Of a stretch of 64,000 nt of DNA, positions 49,930-61,355 are shown in pieces. Made by a program: the position numbers and the translations under genes. This DNA comes from Epiperipatus broadwayi (Eukaryota; Onychophora; Udeonychophora; Euonychophora; Peripatidae). Positions within the stretch are counted from its first letter, which is position 1. Every line of letters begins with the position of its first letter. The notes beneath the pieces were generated by a model. That model saw nothing but the letters and a program-made list of their open reading frames with translations, ran no database searches and was not told the origin of the DNA. Location of the stretch: positions 18,161,490 through 18,225,489 of the forward strand of contig JAQFVV010012400.1 in assembly GCA_028023455.1 (NCBI GenBank), given 5' to 3'.

Positions 49930-52650
49930 TACCATTAAAAATTAAAGTGTGTGATGAAAAAGAAAAAGAATTAGTGGTTTCATTTTATTTGATAAAATTA
50001 TTGATATTTGAAATGCTTAGAAATGACATTTCTAAGGTTTCCATAGATGGGTGGAAAATATATAATGGGTATGTTACAAATGAGGTTCAGTTGATTAAAT
50101 TTAATGATAACTTGGAAACAATTATGAAAGATGATAATATTGAAAGTTATGAAGAGTGGATGTATATGATGAATAAAATTATAAATGAATGTTTACTGAG
50201 AACCAGCAGGATTAATAAGAGAATTTTTTTTTTTTGAAAAAAAAACATTTTAGAAAGTATAAAAGAAATACATGTATGGATTATAAAGATACTATTAAAA
50301 AGTAAATAAGAGAAAAAGTGGTAAATATTAGATGGGATAGCCACTTAAGAAAGGAATATAGAATAGAATTAAGATGGAAATGGGATGAACATAATAATAA
50401 ATTTCTGGAAGAAATTAATAATATAGTAAGGGAAGGTTGTCATTAAATAAGTAAATGTGAGAATACAAAAGAATTAATATAAAAACTTAACGAATTTATA
50501 ATAAACGCTTTGGTCAAGGAAGAATTAGTAAAAGAATGTAGTCTACTAAAGAGTTTAATTTATGAGATATAAAAATGAATAGTTATGAAGTAATAGATAT
50601 ATCAAAAAAGAAAAAGCGAGAGGAATAGATGAAATGATAATTGAAATAATATGAGAAGATACATAAAGCTTGATTTAAAAAAAAGCTTTAATAACATTAT
50701 AGTTCTTAATAAAATTCTAAATGAATAGAAGAGTGTGGGAATTAGATTATTATAAAATGAAAGGGGAGTAAATTTAGGTTGTTAAATATCTACAGAACCA
50801 ATAATAACTTTCATAGTTTATTAATTATTCACATATATCTTAATGAATATGGTTAAGACTTGAATGGAAGGAAGTGAAACTTTGGAGGAGATTCAGAATG
50901 GATTTCATTCAGAAAGAAAGAGATGGAATAATTTATTCATTGTATTGCCGATTTGAAATATCTTATAAGAAAAATAAATTTTTATTGCATTGTTTTAAAT
51001 GTAGAAAAGATTTGTGCTAGGGTAGATTGTGGAAGTCTTGAAAAAAGTGATACATTTAGGATTGTTAATTATGATTAAGAATTGTTATAAAAGTCAATTT
51101 TGTATGTACTAGCTGGCAGATATAGAATTAGTGAAAGTTAAATGTGAAATTAGATTAAAACAGAATACCCATTATTATCTTTATTTTTTATTTTATTTAT
51201 AAGGAAATTGAAAGTTAAGATAGAAAAATTAGGAATAGGGGTGGGGATTCCTACAGTTGAATTAAAAAAAAATACATAATATAGCATCTTGTGGTTAATA
51301 TAATATTAATTCATCTATGCACTTTACTACTATGTCACAATGCTTTAATTACCACCCTCTTTGACAGTTTCAATTGCCCCAGCAATCTTCTTCAGAACTT
51401 TCATTTATATCTTCAATAAGAAAAATTAGTTATTATGCATCTTGTGATTATATAGCAATTTTTGTAAACAGTGATGAAGATATGTAGTTGTAGTATGGAA
51501 AAGCAAAAGCATTAAATTCAGTGGAAAAAAGTTTAAGACAAAGCTGAAAGATGAAGTTATGGAGACATTTGTCTTGTAGAAGTGAAGAAGTGTAGGACAA
51601 TTAGGCACTTTATTTAATGGAATAAGGAATTATACAGATAGTTGAAAATTCAAGTTGAAAAGTAAAAAAATAGAATCGAATTGAGTAATAATCTAGCATG
51701 TTTCTCATATAATAAGAGATATATAGAATTATTTGGAAATGAATAATGGTATTTGGTTTAGCAGTTTAAATATATACTTTGTATTGACCAATGATGTCAA
51801 ATTTTTTTAGATAAAATTAAAAAAAGACATACATAAATATGCGATATGTGATGAGTTATACACACCAAAGGAGATTATTCAAAATAAAATGGGTTGGACT
51901 TCTTTTTTTTAATGAGGGAAATTAGAATTAAATTTAAAATGTTTAGGTGGTTTTAGTATTTGAATGAAAATAAATTAATCGAAATAGTGCTTAATTGGAT
52001 TTTGTGAAGAGGAGAAGAAACACATTGTGAAAGATTTTATAATATGCAAGGTCAATAGATAGAGACTTATTTTGATGTATTTACATAAAAATTATATAAG
52101 TCTATAGAGAAAGTATTACAGATACATAATTAGAAAGAAGGGAAAAGAAGATAAATAAATTGGTTAGGCAAAAAAAAGCAGAATTATGGAAAACAAATAT
52201 GAATAAAAATTAGTTTGGAGTTATATAAGAATAAAAATTATATATGAAGCAATGTATTATAATATTAAAAGAAGCTTACTGTTTTTTGATATAAAGGCAG
52301 TTACTTTAGATATCGAGAGAAGGGGGGAGAATACAAAAATGGAATAAGGATTTGAACTGTAGGTAGAGTTCATATGGAAACAGAAGACAGTATTGAACAT
52401 CTTATTTTTGGAGTAGGATGTTGAAAAGTGATTGGGATAAAATGTATGAAGAATGGAAAAAATTCAATATAAAGGAAGTGAAAAAAATAGAGATTTTATG
52501 ACTTTTTTTATTTAGGTCTTTCTGTATAACAAAATTAGAGAATATGAGGATATGATAGAAGAACTAATAATGAACTTTATTAGAATGGATAGGTAAAAAA
52601 AAAAAAGAACTATAGCTTAAAAAATAATTGGATAGGAATAAATGGAAAGT
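49930..52650 (+). pseudogene. Decayed non-LTR retrotransposon (LINE), same family as 61.36-62.07 kb
   Basis: The open part at 49947-50237 encodes a linker-like region ending with EEWMYMMNKIINECLLRTS, typical of the segment between endonuclease and RT. Downstream fragments in shifting frames include RGIDEMIIEI (near 50620; compare the RT PGID-E motif), NGFHSERKRWNNLFI (near 50897) and LNVEKICARVD (near 50996, where RT domains have a D-x-x-K-A-x-D-x-V motif). At 52340-52400 is EDSIEHLIFGVGC, matching the zinc-knuckle-like region of the other copy. Dozens of stops make it inactive. It ends about 280 bp before the candidate alternative exon at 52928. Confidence 0.75.
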
Positions 52651-52927
52651 AGATGCATTTATTATGGTATATATATGAATGTTTTGAAGAGGAAGGTATA
52701 TTTAACTTTGTTTATAAGGTCATTACTGTGCATAAAAACTTATAACTTCATTTAAAAAGTCATTTTATATTATATCTCATCATTTTATGAGCATTTAATA
52801 AAACTATCTTTCTTTATTACATGTGAAAAATTATTTCATCAAAAATGATTATTTGTTTGTTTATTAGTTGCATTTATTTTAAATGAATTATGTTTTCATT
52901 GCATGATTTTTTTTTTTTCTTTTGTAG

Positions 52928-52963
52928 AGATCAGGAATGCCTCGCATTGCTTCCTCATTTTAA
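52928..52963 (+). CDS. Candidate alternative terminal exon (short-tail isoform)
   Basis: A very strong acceptor (long T tract then cttttgtag, ending 52927) precedes AGATCAGGAATG and a frame that reads RSGMPRIASSF then TAA. The preceding donor at 47404 is phase 0, so the join is in frame. No donor is seen before the stop, so this would be a last exon. Its 3' UTR would occupy the sequence up to the next acceptor at 53284. I see no canonical AATAAA there, only variants such as AATATA. The C-terminus ASSF fits a class I PDZ-ligand pattern (S/T-x-hydrophobic at the end), which the long isoform would lack at this point. The exon is short, so chance occurrence cannot be excluded. Confidence 0.5.
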   Translation, partial: RSGMPRIASSF

Positions 52964-53284
52964 CTAAATATATATTTTTAAAAATTGTATATATTAATAT
53001 GTAAATAATAACAGCTACCTATTTAAGCTTAACAGAGTCGGTCACGAACTTTTCTTTAATTTATTTATTTATTTTATAATATTTATACTTCCGAATAACA
53101 TTACCTGCAAGCATGTTGAGCCATTTTCTAAAAGGATGGAAATAATTTTTTGGAATCCCCATGATTTGTAAGCTGGATTAACCTTTGCTAAGCTTTGCTT
53201 ATTTGCTTTTCCTTTATATTTAAACGAATGGCTTTAAGGATTTAAAGACCTGATTTTAATACTCAACTTATTTGTAAATTTTAG
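52964..53284. other. Intron, or 3' UTR of the short isoform
   Basis: If the exon at 52928 is used this would be its untranslated region. No canonical AATAAA is present; AATATA-like variants are. There is no ORF and no repeat partner. Confidence 0.4.
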
Positions 53285-53374
53285 CAATTTTCTTTGAGTA
53301 CAGAGAACAGTCAAAAACTTGAAGCAGTAAATGAAGCTCATAACCATTTATTAGGAGTACTAGAGAAAACAGAT
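53285..53374 (+). CDS. Internal exon: cytoplasmic tail
   Basis: The 90-bp exon (30 codons, phase 0 at both ends) lies between an acceptor (aattttag, ending 53284) and a GTAAGT donor (53375). It encodes QFSLSTENSQKLEAVNEAHN then HLLGVLEKTD. The second half has regularly spaced hydrophobic residues among charged ones (KLEAVNEAHNHLLGVLEK), so it is likely a short amphipathic helix. That makes it the only segment of the tail that looks structured. It is joined in frame to the exon at 57997. This exon and the one at 52928 are alternatives: using the latter stops the protein before this helix. Confidence 0.85.
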
Positions 53375-53439
53375 GTAAGTTAAAACATTATAATAAATAT
53401 GTGTTTATGTATATATTTAATATATAAATAGAAGGATGG

Positions 53440-53700
53440 ATTGAAGAATGAAAGGAATAGGTGAGTGGATTGGAAAATGGAGTAAAATGTAGGAGAAAAG
53501 ATAGATAAATTGATGAATAAATGGCTAGGTAGTTAGATAGATAGATAGATGGATGGATGCATAATGGTTTCTGGATAGATGTACAGATACATCAAAAAGT
53601 GTATAAATAAATAGATGAGTAGATAGATGATTAGTTTAATGGTTGGTAAAGATAAATGTAAGTTAAATAGATAAATAAATGGGAGTAAATGGGCTGGTAA
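53440..53700 (+). repeat. Degenerate (GATA)n microsatellite
   Basis: Imperfect tagatagatagatggatgg-type tetranucleotides, like the arrays at 26.9 and 30.1-30.4 kb but with no LINE end attached. Confidence 0.8.
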
Positions 53701-55775
53701 GCTAAGAAATTAATTATAAAATAATTAAATCATTTTCTATATAAAATTATTAAAAGTATTGTTTATCAGTTGTTTGTGTATGTGTATGATAGATGTAAAC
53801 GTTATATTTATTTGGCTTTTTATAAATGTACCTACTTCTTCATCACTCATCCGTTAATACATCCATCCAAACAACTATTTATTTAATATAAAATATATTT
53901 TAATAATGTTTCAATTCTTCTTTATATTAAAATACATTTAGAAACTTAAAATTTCAGTCAACATAAAAATATTTATCCTTAGTATTGTATGTTATTAATC
54001 TTCAATATAAAAATTATTATCTGTGGTTTATAATTAATATAAATTACAATATATACTAAACTGATGTTGATAAGCACTAACAAAATCTAAGATTAATTCA
54101 GATTCTAAACAATATAGTCATGGGCAGATTACTAGATTCTTTAATTATTCATGGTCATTCTTCAATTAAGATTGTATTAAAAGTAGAATTCTGCAATTTT
54201 ATAAGTTTCAGAACATTCTGCAATCAGATTTCCAAACAAAAAAAAAATCAAGTGTAAAGAATTGTGTGACCATCACTTAATGGATTTACTTCTTTCAAGA
54301 ACCAAAATGCTTTCAATTTGGATCTATAAAGTTTTTCAACAGATTCAAGATGGTATTTTGATTGATATTCAATTAAGGAAAATGATCACATTAAAAATTG
54401 AGTACTATATTTTAAACAATGGTGAACAGTTTTAGGAATTCAAGTTTTTTTTAAACTCTTAGTCAAATAAGATCTGGTTACAATATTCAGTACTTCTCGG
54501 TTAGCCGGACCGTGCCACTACGCGATGCTGCAGTACCTTAAGAACCATCAAAAACTATTTAGCTTTATAGAGTCTTTAAAAAGCTTTTGCATAGCTTTCA
54601 GTTTGTTTCATATTACAATAGCTTCACCATATGATATAGAACCAGGCCAAGCTGATCATTTTACTTTGAAACTGATTGTTTCAGTGATTTAGTCATATTT
54701 TTTCTGGATTTGTTGGGGGGGGGGGGGTTAAATGGTAAAACACAATTTTAAATACTTTATTAAATGATCTTTATTATCAGAATTAATGTTTTTAGTCTTT
54801 GAACACTTGTGTAATGTGCTCTTTTTATTTATTTTTGATTGACAGATTATTAATAATATTTTATGAAACAGACATTTGTTCTTCTTTAGCTCATTCATTT
54901 TTTAATCTTAATAAGTTTCTAGTTTTGCAGTTTTTATATTTTTTTTATGCATTTGTCTGTTTGCATGTATTGATTGAATTCTCTGATTCTTATTAGAGAA
55001 GCCAATTTCAAGAAAGTTTGTTATATTCAGAATTACTTTAGCAAGATCTTTGGTTTGGGCCATAAATAAATTATTCTTTCAATTTCTTATATTGTCTTAA
55101 AAATATATTCTCTTGGTTATTATCTATGGGCTTTTTTTTTTGCTATTATATGCAATGCAAAAAAAATATTTTCTATTCTATTGTAAAAATCTGAATATTT
55201 TTAAAATTTCAATAAATATTTTTTTATATTGTTATATTGATTTCTTTATTTTATTTATATTAATAATATATTGATAATTTGTTAACTCAATTTATTCTCA
55301 TTTTATTCTTGTTCTTCTATATGTTCACATTTTTCACCCATGATTAATTAGTTAAGAGTCCCTGGAATGTGTGATTATCATTCTTAAAGACTATGCTTTA
55401 TGCTAGATAGAACTAGGAAGCTATACTAGGCAAGGGTTAATAAAAAGTGAAGAAAGTTTAGAATCAATTCTGTAGGATAGCTTTTCCTTCTGAAAGTGGT
55501 GTTCAGTACCATGCCCCTTTCAATAGTAAGTATGAATAAAAAATGTCTTTAGTAGGCTGTCCTTTTTATCAATCTTTTAAAGTTAGCTATGTTTGGAAAT
55601 GTAACCAGTATTCTGAAAATCACTTTATGGATATGCTAATTATCATCTAATATCATTTATTTATATTTGTTGGTTATTGTCTTTATGTCATACTTTATAT
55701 AGTCTTTCAATTACAATATATATTATTTTATTTATGCCTTTATAAAAATGTAGAAATTTAGTCTTTTATATAGTA
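53701..55775. other. Fourth intron: A+T-rich, nothing recognised
   Basis: Contains a G14 homopolymer at about 54714-54727. A short G/C-richer stretch (ctcggttagccggaccgtgc) lies near 54497. Frames of 60-65 codons here are chance. Confidence 0.5.
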
Positions 55776-56222
55776 ATGCTTGATGAAAAATCAATTAAGC
55801 TCTTGCAGGGCATATGTTTTGTCAGTAAACATGATGTCATCAGCTGCATGAAAGACCAATTAAGATCACATCCATCATAGCAATTCAATTTCCATTTAAG
55901 TGTAGTCACAATTTTCAATTTGATATTAAAGCTTGAACATGAATTTTAGTTTTAATTTAAGAATGAATTTGATTATAAATTCTGCATTATTAATTAATAT
56001 TAAGTTGAAACAAAAATGGCTTTAATTAAATTAACATTTAAATTTACTGACAAACTTTAATATCAAATTGAACATTGTAAATGTACTTAAATAGAAATTG
56101 AGTTGCTATATTTAGTGTGATTTCAACTTGTCTCCCATGCAGCTGCCATGCAGCTGATGATATCAGTTTTATTAACAGAAACATGGCTCCTGTAAAAGAT
56201 TAGTTAATTTTTCATGAAACAT
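55776..56222. mobile_element. Fold-back element with ~170-bp imperfect arms
   Basis: The left arm (gatgaaaaatcaattaagct ... tcagctgcatg ... caatttgatattaaag) is matched by the reverse complement of about 56045-56222 (tgaaaaattaactaatc ... cagctgcatg ... caatttgatattaaag). Identity is moderate overall and highest in the inner 100 bp. The central spacer is about 100 bp and non-coding. It is older than the hairpins at 47.1 and 57.3 kb. Confidence 0.75.
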
Positions 56223-57341
56223 CATATTTTTATAAAGGGTATAAGTAAAAAATATTAATATTTTACATATTTATGTAGTGTTTGATTAATTGGTACCAAT
56301 AAAGTCAGGTACCTATATTCCATTTAATGATTACTTGATTTTTTAAAACAAGATATTTAATATTAGGATAACTAATCAATAAATTTAAGATTCAGTCTAC
56401 TTTATATGCATAAAACATATGTATTTAAATATTTAAAAAAATGCAACAGAAAATAAAATATAAAATGAAACATTTAAGTGAATTGCAATAAATAGATACA
56501 TTTTTACTGTTTAAAAATAAATCTAAAAATAAAGTTTGTTCATTTATATTGTTAGAATGTTTTTTTTTAAAATAAACAAATGAATAAATAAACCTAGTTG
56601 TGTTCATTGACAGTGTTTGATTTTTTGTTGTTGTTGTGGGTTTTTTTTATTTAGACATTGTTTTTTTTTTTTCAAATGTTATCTGTTTTGATGCTAAAAA
56701 AATCAGCAACTTGCTGATTTGTATACTGTTGTTTAAAAGAAATATCTTTTTAAAAGATTTCTATGGAAAAGTAATTACCAATGAAAAAAGTGCATTGAAA
56801 TTTTTAAATCACAACTACCTTTTTAATGATGTTGAAGACCAACTATCTTCTGTTTAATGCAGTTTTCAAGAAGATGAGAGACACATTTCCTGAAATATTT
56901 TGCAGTCTTATCTGGATTACATATGCTGAAAAATGTCTCAGCAAAAAAAAAAAAAGATGAATTGGATCTTTCTCTAGCCTTTCTTTGTTCAGGACATATA
57001 CTCAATTTGTTGACTGGTGATAATCAAAACAATAGTTTTCATAAGCTTCCATTATAATTTTTATTGAATAAAGGAAAAAAAAAACAATTTTTTATGTGAA
57101 AAATAAGAAATTTGTAGTTGATCTTTATTTTGACTCTTTAGTAAATATTATTTTCATAAAAGGAGTTTGCTACCCAATTGACTGTATTTTTTTTTTTGTC
57201 TCACTTTTTCAAAACTAAAGATGGAATTTAAAAATTTCAAATATAAATAAAAGTTTCAAACAAATCTGTCAATTATAAATAATTTTTAAGATAATTTGAA
57301 ATTAAGACAATAAAGCCAATTACTCAAGCTTTAATAGGTTT
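56223..57341. other. A+T-rich intronic DNA, nothing recognised
   Basis: Only poly-T/poly-A rich chance frames (for example 56636-56857). Confidence 0.5.
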
Positions 57342-57449
57342 ATGATAGCAATCAACTCTTAAGCTATTAACAATCCCAACCTGTAGCGAAGAATGTTGCC
57401 TTGACTATAGGTTGAGATTATTGATAGCTTAAGGGTTGATTGTTATCAT
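57342..57449. mobile_element. 108-bp hairpin MITE
   Basis: The arms are 57342-57386 (atgatagcaatcaactctta ... cctgtag) and 57405-57449. They are reverse complements over 45 bp with about six mismatches, around an 18-base loop. Same size class as the hairpin at 47100 but unrelated in sequence. Confidence 0.8.
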
Positions 57450-57996
57450 TTACAATTTGAAATTATACATTTAATTTATAAAGTAATTTGTAAGTCAATA
57501 AGAAACTTGTACTTGATCATATTTTTTACTCCCCTCCAATTTTCACTTATCCCCCACCCCATCTTTGTTCAAAACCAAATAAGAAATTAATAAGACAAAT
57601 AATATTAAAAGTTTGAAACAAATCTGTCAATTGCAAGTAATAAAAGGTTTTAAATTATACATTTAATTTATAAATTAATTTATAAATCACTATTATGAGA
57701 AATCACTTTTTCAGATAAAAAAAAAATCTGAAATATATTGTTTCATAACATTGGTTTAGTGTTTAAAAAAATCAATAAACATAAAATGGAATTTAGGTAC
57801 CTGACTCTATCGGCATCAATTTATTAATATATTCTTAATATAAATTCTCAAATTACATTGATTTTTATAATTTTATGTATATAAAATTTAAAAAATAATT
57901 AAGAAAGCTATTAAATGTCATCACAATTGCAATTAATAACTTACTTTTTATTTACTAAATAAAAAAATTATATTTATTTTTTTATTGCTATTTTAG

Positions 57997-59283
57997 AATG
58001 CTAACCAAAAGACTTCTGCTTCAAATACATTAGTTATGGAAAAAGAATCTAAAAAAACCACAAGTAATATTGGAAGTGCTTCAGCTGCTGCTGCAAGTGT
58101 CGGATTGGCTGCAGGTGTTATTGGCATTGGTGTTGGGGCAGATAAAAAATCTAAAAAAGAAAATAGATTAAATACTAGTTTTGATGAAACCAGTTATCAT
58201 TCTAAAGAACATCACTCAGCAACATTAAAGTTAAATGAAGCCAATGAACACTACCATGGCAGACATGGAATTGAAAACCAAGCTTTTATTATGGAAGAAG
58301 GTCATCCTCACAGAAGAGAACATGAAGCCACTACCTTAGAACGTAAAACAGCAGCAGTGGGAAAAGCTGCAGCAGCATTAGCTAATCACAGAAAAGAACG
58401 ATCTCAGGATCTGGGCTATGCTACTGCTGAAAAAGAAAAACGTAGTAAATCTCCCCATCATATGTCCAAATCATCTGATAAGTATTGGGTAAATGAAGAA
58501 CATGTGCAGAGAACAAGAAGTTTCACACCAGAAATTGAAGGTAAAGAAAGAATTGAAAGAACAAGATCAAATACACCAGGAATAGAAGGGCATAAGTCAG
58601 GAAGCAGACATATGGAGTCATCTGGTGGGTATACAGATTACTCTGAGAATTGGAAAAGTGGAAGTAAATACATGGAAAATGGCATTAATGCTGAAACAAA
58701 TGGAAATTATGTAATTAATACTAAAGGATATAATGAAAGAGGAGGAAATAGATATATAGAAGGTGGAAGTGAATATAATGAAAAAGGAGGAAGAAGATTT
58801 GTAGAAAATCATGAAGTTTATAATGATAAAAGGGGAAGCAAATATTTTGAAGAAAGTAATGGTTATATTGAAAAAGAACATAGTAGATATACTGAAATTG
58901 AGAAAGCTCATGGTGATGGTAGAGGAAATCAACATATAGAAAACAATAGAAATACTATTGATAAAAATAATCGATATAAAAATAATGATGGCTACAATGA
59001 AAGAGGTGATTACAAATATCGTGAAGGTACTGAAATTTCATATGCCAATAAAATGGTTAATGGGAATGACTATGAATTAGGAGAAAGAAATGGGTTTATG
59101 AAAAGTGAAAGTCGATCAGGACATGGGAAATTATCTGCCAAATCTAGCCAAGACAATATTATTGAAGAAAGAACTTTTTCAGAGAATAAATTGGACAGAA
59201 ACAGTAAAGGAGGAAATGCTCATAACAGAGGCTATTCACATACAGAAATGTATAAGAATGAGCCCCACTGGAGTTCTAAGCAA
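57997..59283 (+). CDS. Large tail exon: low-complexity, repeat-rich cytoplasmic region
   Basis: The 429-codon exon follows a pyrimidine tract and AG (57995-57996) and probably ends at CAA|GTAAGT (59283/59284). Read-through would add only VSKNN before a stop. The internal ATG at 58036 is not the start, because the frame is open back to the acceptor and phase 0 matches. About codons 27-48 form an Ala/Gly-rich hydrophobic run (SAAAASVGLAAGVIGIGVGA) ending in DKKSKK. It could be a second membrane-active helix. About codons 172-198 hold two copies of an RTRS-x-TP-x-IEG motif, candidate proline-directed phosphorylation sites. About codons 205-345 hold degenerate 14-15-residue repeats of the form GY-N-E-[KR]-G-G-x-[RK]-[YF]-x-E. 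The whole is rich in Glu, Asn, Lys, Ser, Gly and Tyr, so it is likely disordered. No known domain is recognised. Confidence 0.85.
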
Positions 59284-61355
59284 GTAAGTAAAAATAATTA
59301 AAAATTGTGCATAGCTTTTAATATTTAATTCAAATTGACACACACAAAGGTATAGTAAACAGTTCTACATTAGTTAAATCTAAAACCTCTCTCTTTTAAA
59401 AGAGTAGTAAAAAAAGACATATTGCTTATTTGTCTTGCTAACTGCCAACTGGTTAGGACTTTTTAATTATTTTTTATACATTTTACAATATACCTATGTG
59501 TGTGTGTGTAAATTTGGAGCTGTTTATTGGAAAATATATATTGTGACTAAATATTTGTGAGCAAGAAGTTATTTCAACGATATGCTTGATCACACATTGG
59601 TATGTCATTTTATATAATTGATTGAATATGAGGAGAGGGAGATCAAATTCTAGTGATCAAGCCACACATTGGATAATCATTTTATGTAACTGAAGGTTTG
59701 TTGACTCTGACAAATGATGGGGGTAAGAAACGCGGGTCTCCACATTTTCTTGAGACAAAATTCTGATACGTTTGGGAATGCCAGATTTATATATCTTTAT
59801 ATAAAAAGAATTATAAAAATGAAGCCCAGTTTTTATTTCTTTTAATGTTAGCTTTAATAGTTATAAGAGGACATCACTATCATTTTTTTAAAAGGCTGTC
59901 ATCATTATACCTTGCTACACCTTCCAATATTATTCATAATTTACATTTTTTAGTTATATAATACAGTATTTAGAGCATAACCCTTTAATTATTATGTACC
60001 TGATACACATACACATATATAAAGTATGGATAATCCCCTACAGAATGTATTTTAAAAAATAAAATATTATATCTGACACAGAACTTTAATTTAGGAAAAG
60101 TTTGATACTATATAACAGTTAGACGTTAACAGTATAACAAATATTGTTCATCACAAAACAAGTTATATAAATATGTCATTATTAGTAGCTGTAATTAAAG
60201 ACAATTACAACTCTATAAATTACTAGAAAAACAAGAATAGTTCAATATACTTTCTATGGATCACAGTATGGTACACAAATATTTATAAAATAAAATGATT
60301 TATAAACTACCTACATAGACATCATATTTTCTAATGAATTATTTAACAAAGAATAATAGTTAACTTGTTATTTATTTTAATCTAAAATAAAAATGTGGCA
60401 AAGTGTATATTTGCTACAAACTGTCATAAGTCAAATTGGTGTTATTTCACAGCATTATTTAAAAACATGATTTTAAAATATGAAATAACTGAATATAAAA
60501 AAAAGTACAAAAAAAATATTCAAAATTAAATTACTTACAGATTAAGCTCTTTAAAATATATATATTTAAATTGTATAAAATCTGAATTCTAACTTATAGT
60601 TTATATCAGTAGTCCATGCTTTTCATAGGATTTTGTCAGAACATTCAAATGTAGTATATAATTGTCAAGTCAATTAGTCTCTTGAGTTTTATACATTAGT
60701 TTTCTTTTACTGCTGTTTTTTTGTGGATATCTTTGTGGTTTTCTGACTTCTTCAGTATTCAACATTTTGTGAAAGACAATATATTGTAGACAGGTTAACT
60801 ATCTTATAAACTTGTGATTTAGTCGGCAATAAACTTTTTTTTCTTAGGCCTTAATAGGTTTAGCTGGATGTTTTTCCTTCAAACTTCTTAAAGAACTTAC
60901 ATAACTGGAAAAAGATAGCAAAAGATTTTCCTAGGTGACTGTGTTTATATTTATCAAATTCTTTGATGTCATGATTTTAAAGATTTTATCTGTTATAGAA
61001 ACTAGCTATTCTATTGGTGACTTTAACTTCAGCTTGCAAGTGCTGTTGAATTATTCTTTCTTTACTTCTGATTTCTATCTGCTTTTCTGACCTGCAACTA
61101 TATATAAATAAATTATTTAGATATAACTAATAATAAAAATCATATACAACAGCTAATATAAATATATATTAATCATACATAAAAAGTCTTTTTCAGGACA
61201 TAGTTTCATGCCTTTTTCAAATGTTAATCATTTATTTTAATTATGTTAATGATGTGATGTGATGTACTGTAGCTTCTTCTTAGATGAAGTCAAAGAATCT
61301 CTTAGCAATTATGACCAGAGAAACCTGTTAGCTACTTAATTTTACATTCCCCAGA
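59284..61355. other. Downstream intron (or flank): A+T-rich
   Basis: Begins with the GTAAGT donor. Contains a (TG)n run at about 59500. The only exon-like signal is the weak candidate at 60848. Confidence 0.5.
60848..60904 (+). CDS. Weak candidate final exon of the membrane-protein gene
   Basis: A T-rich tract ending ttcttag (60841-60847) precedes a phase-0 frame of 18 codons (ALIGLAGCFSFKLLKELT) and a TAA. An AATAAA lies about 200 bp downstream (near 61108). It would be a compatible 3' partner for the donor at 59284. Short hydrophobic peptides arise easily in such A+T-rich DNA and no repeat or conservation signal supports it. The true next exon may instead lie beyond the window. Confidence 0.2.
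   Translation, partial: ALIGLAGCFSFKLLKELT

Noticed and set aside
58618-58935. 105-codon minus-strand frame
   Set aside because: Antisense shadow of the repeat-rich tail exon; Ser/Ile/Phe-rich composition follows from the sense codons.
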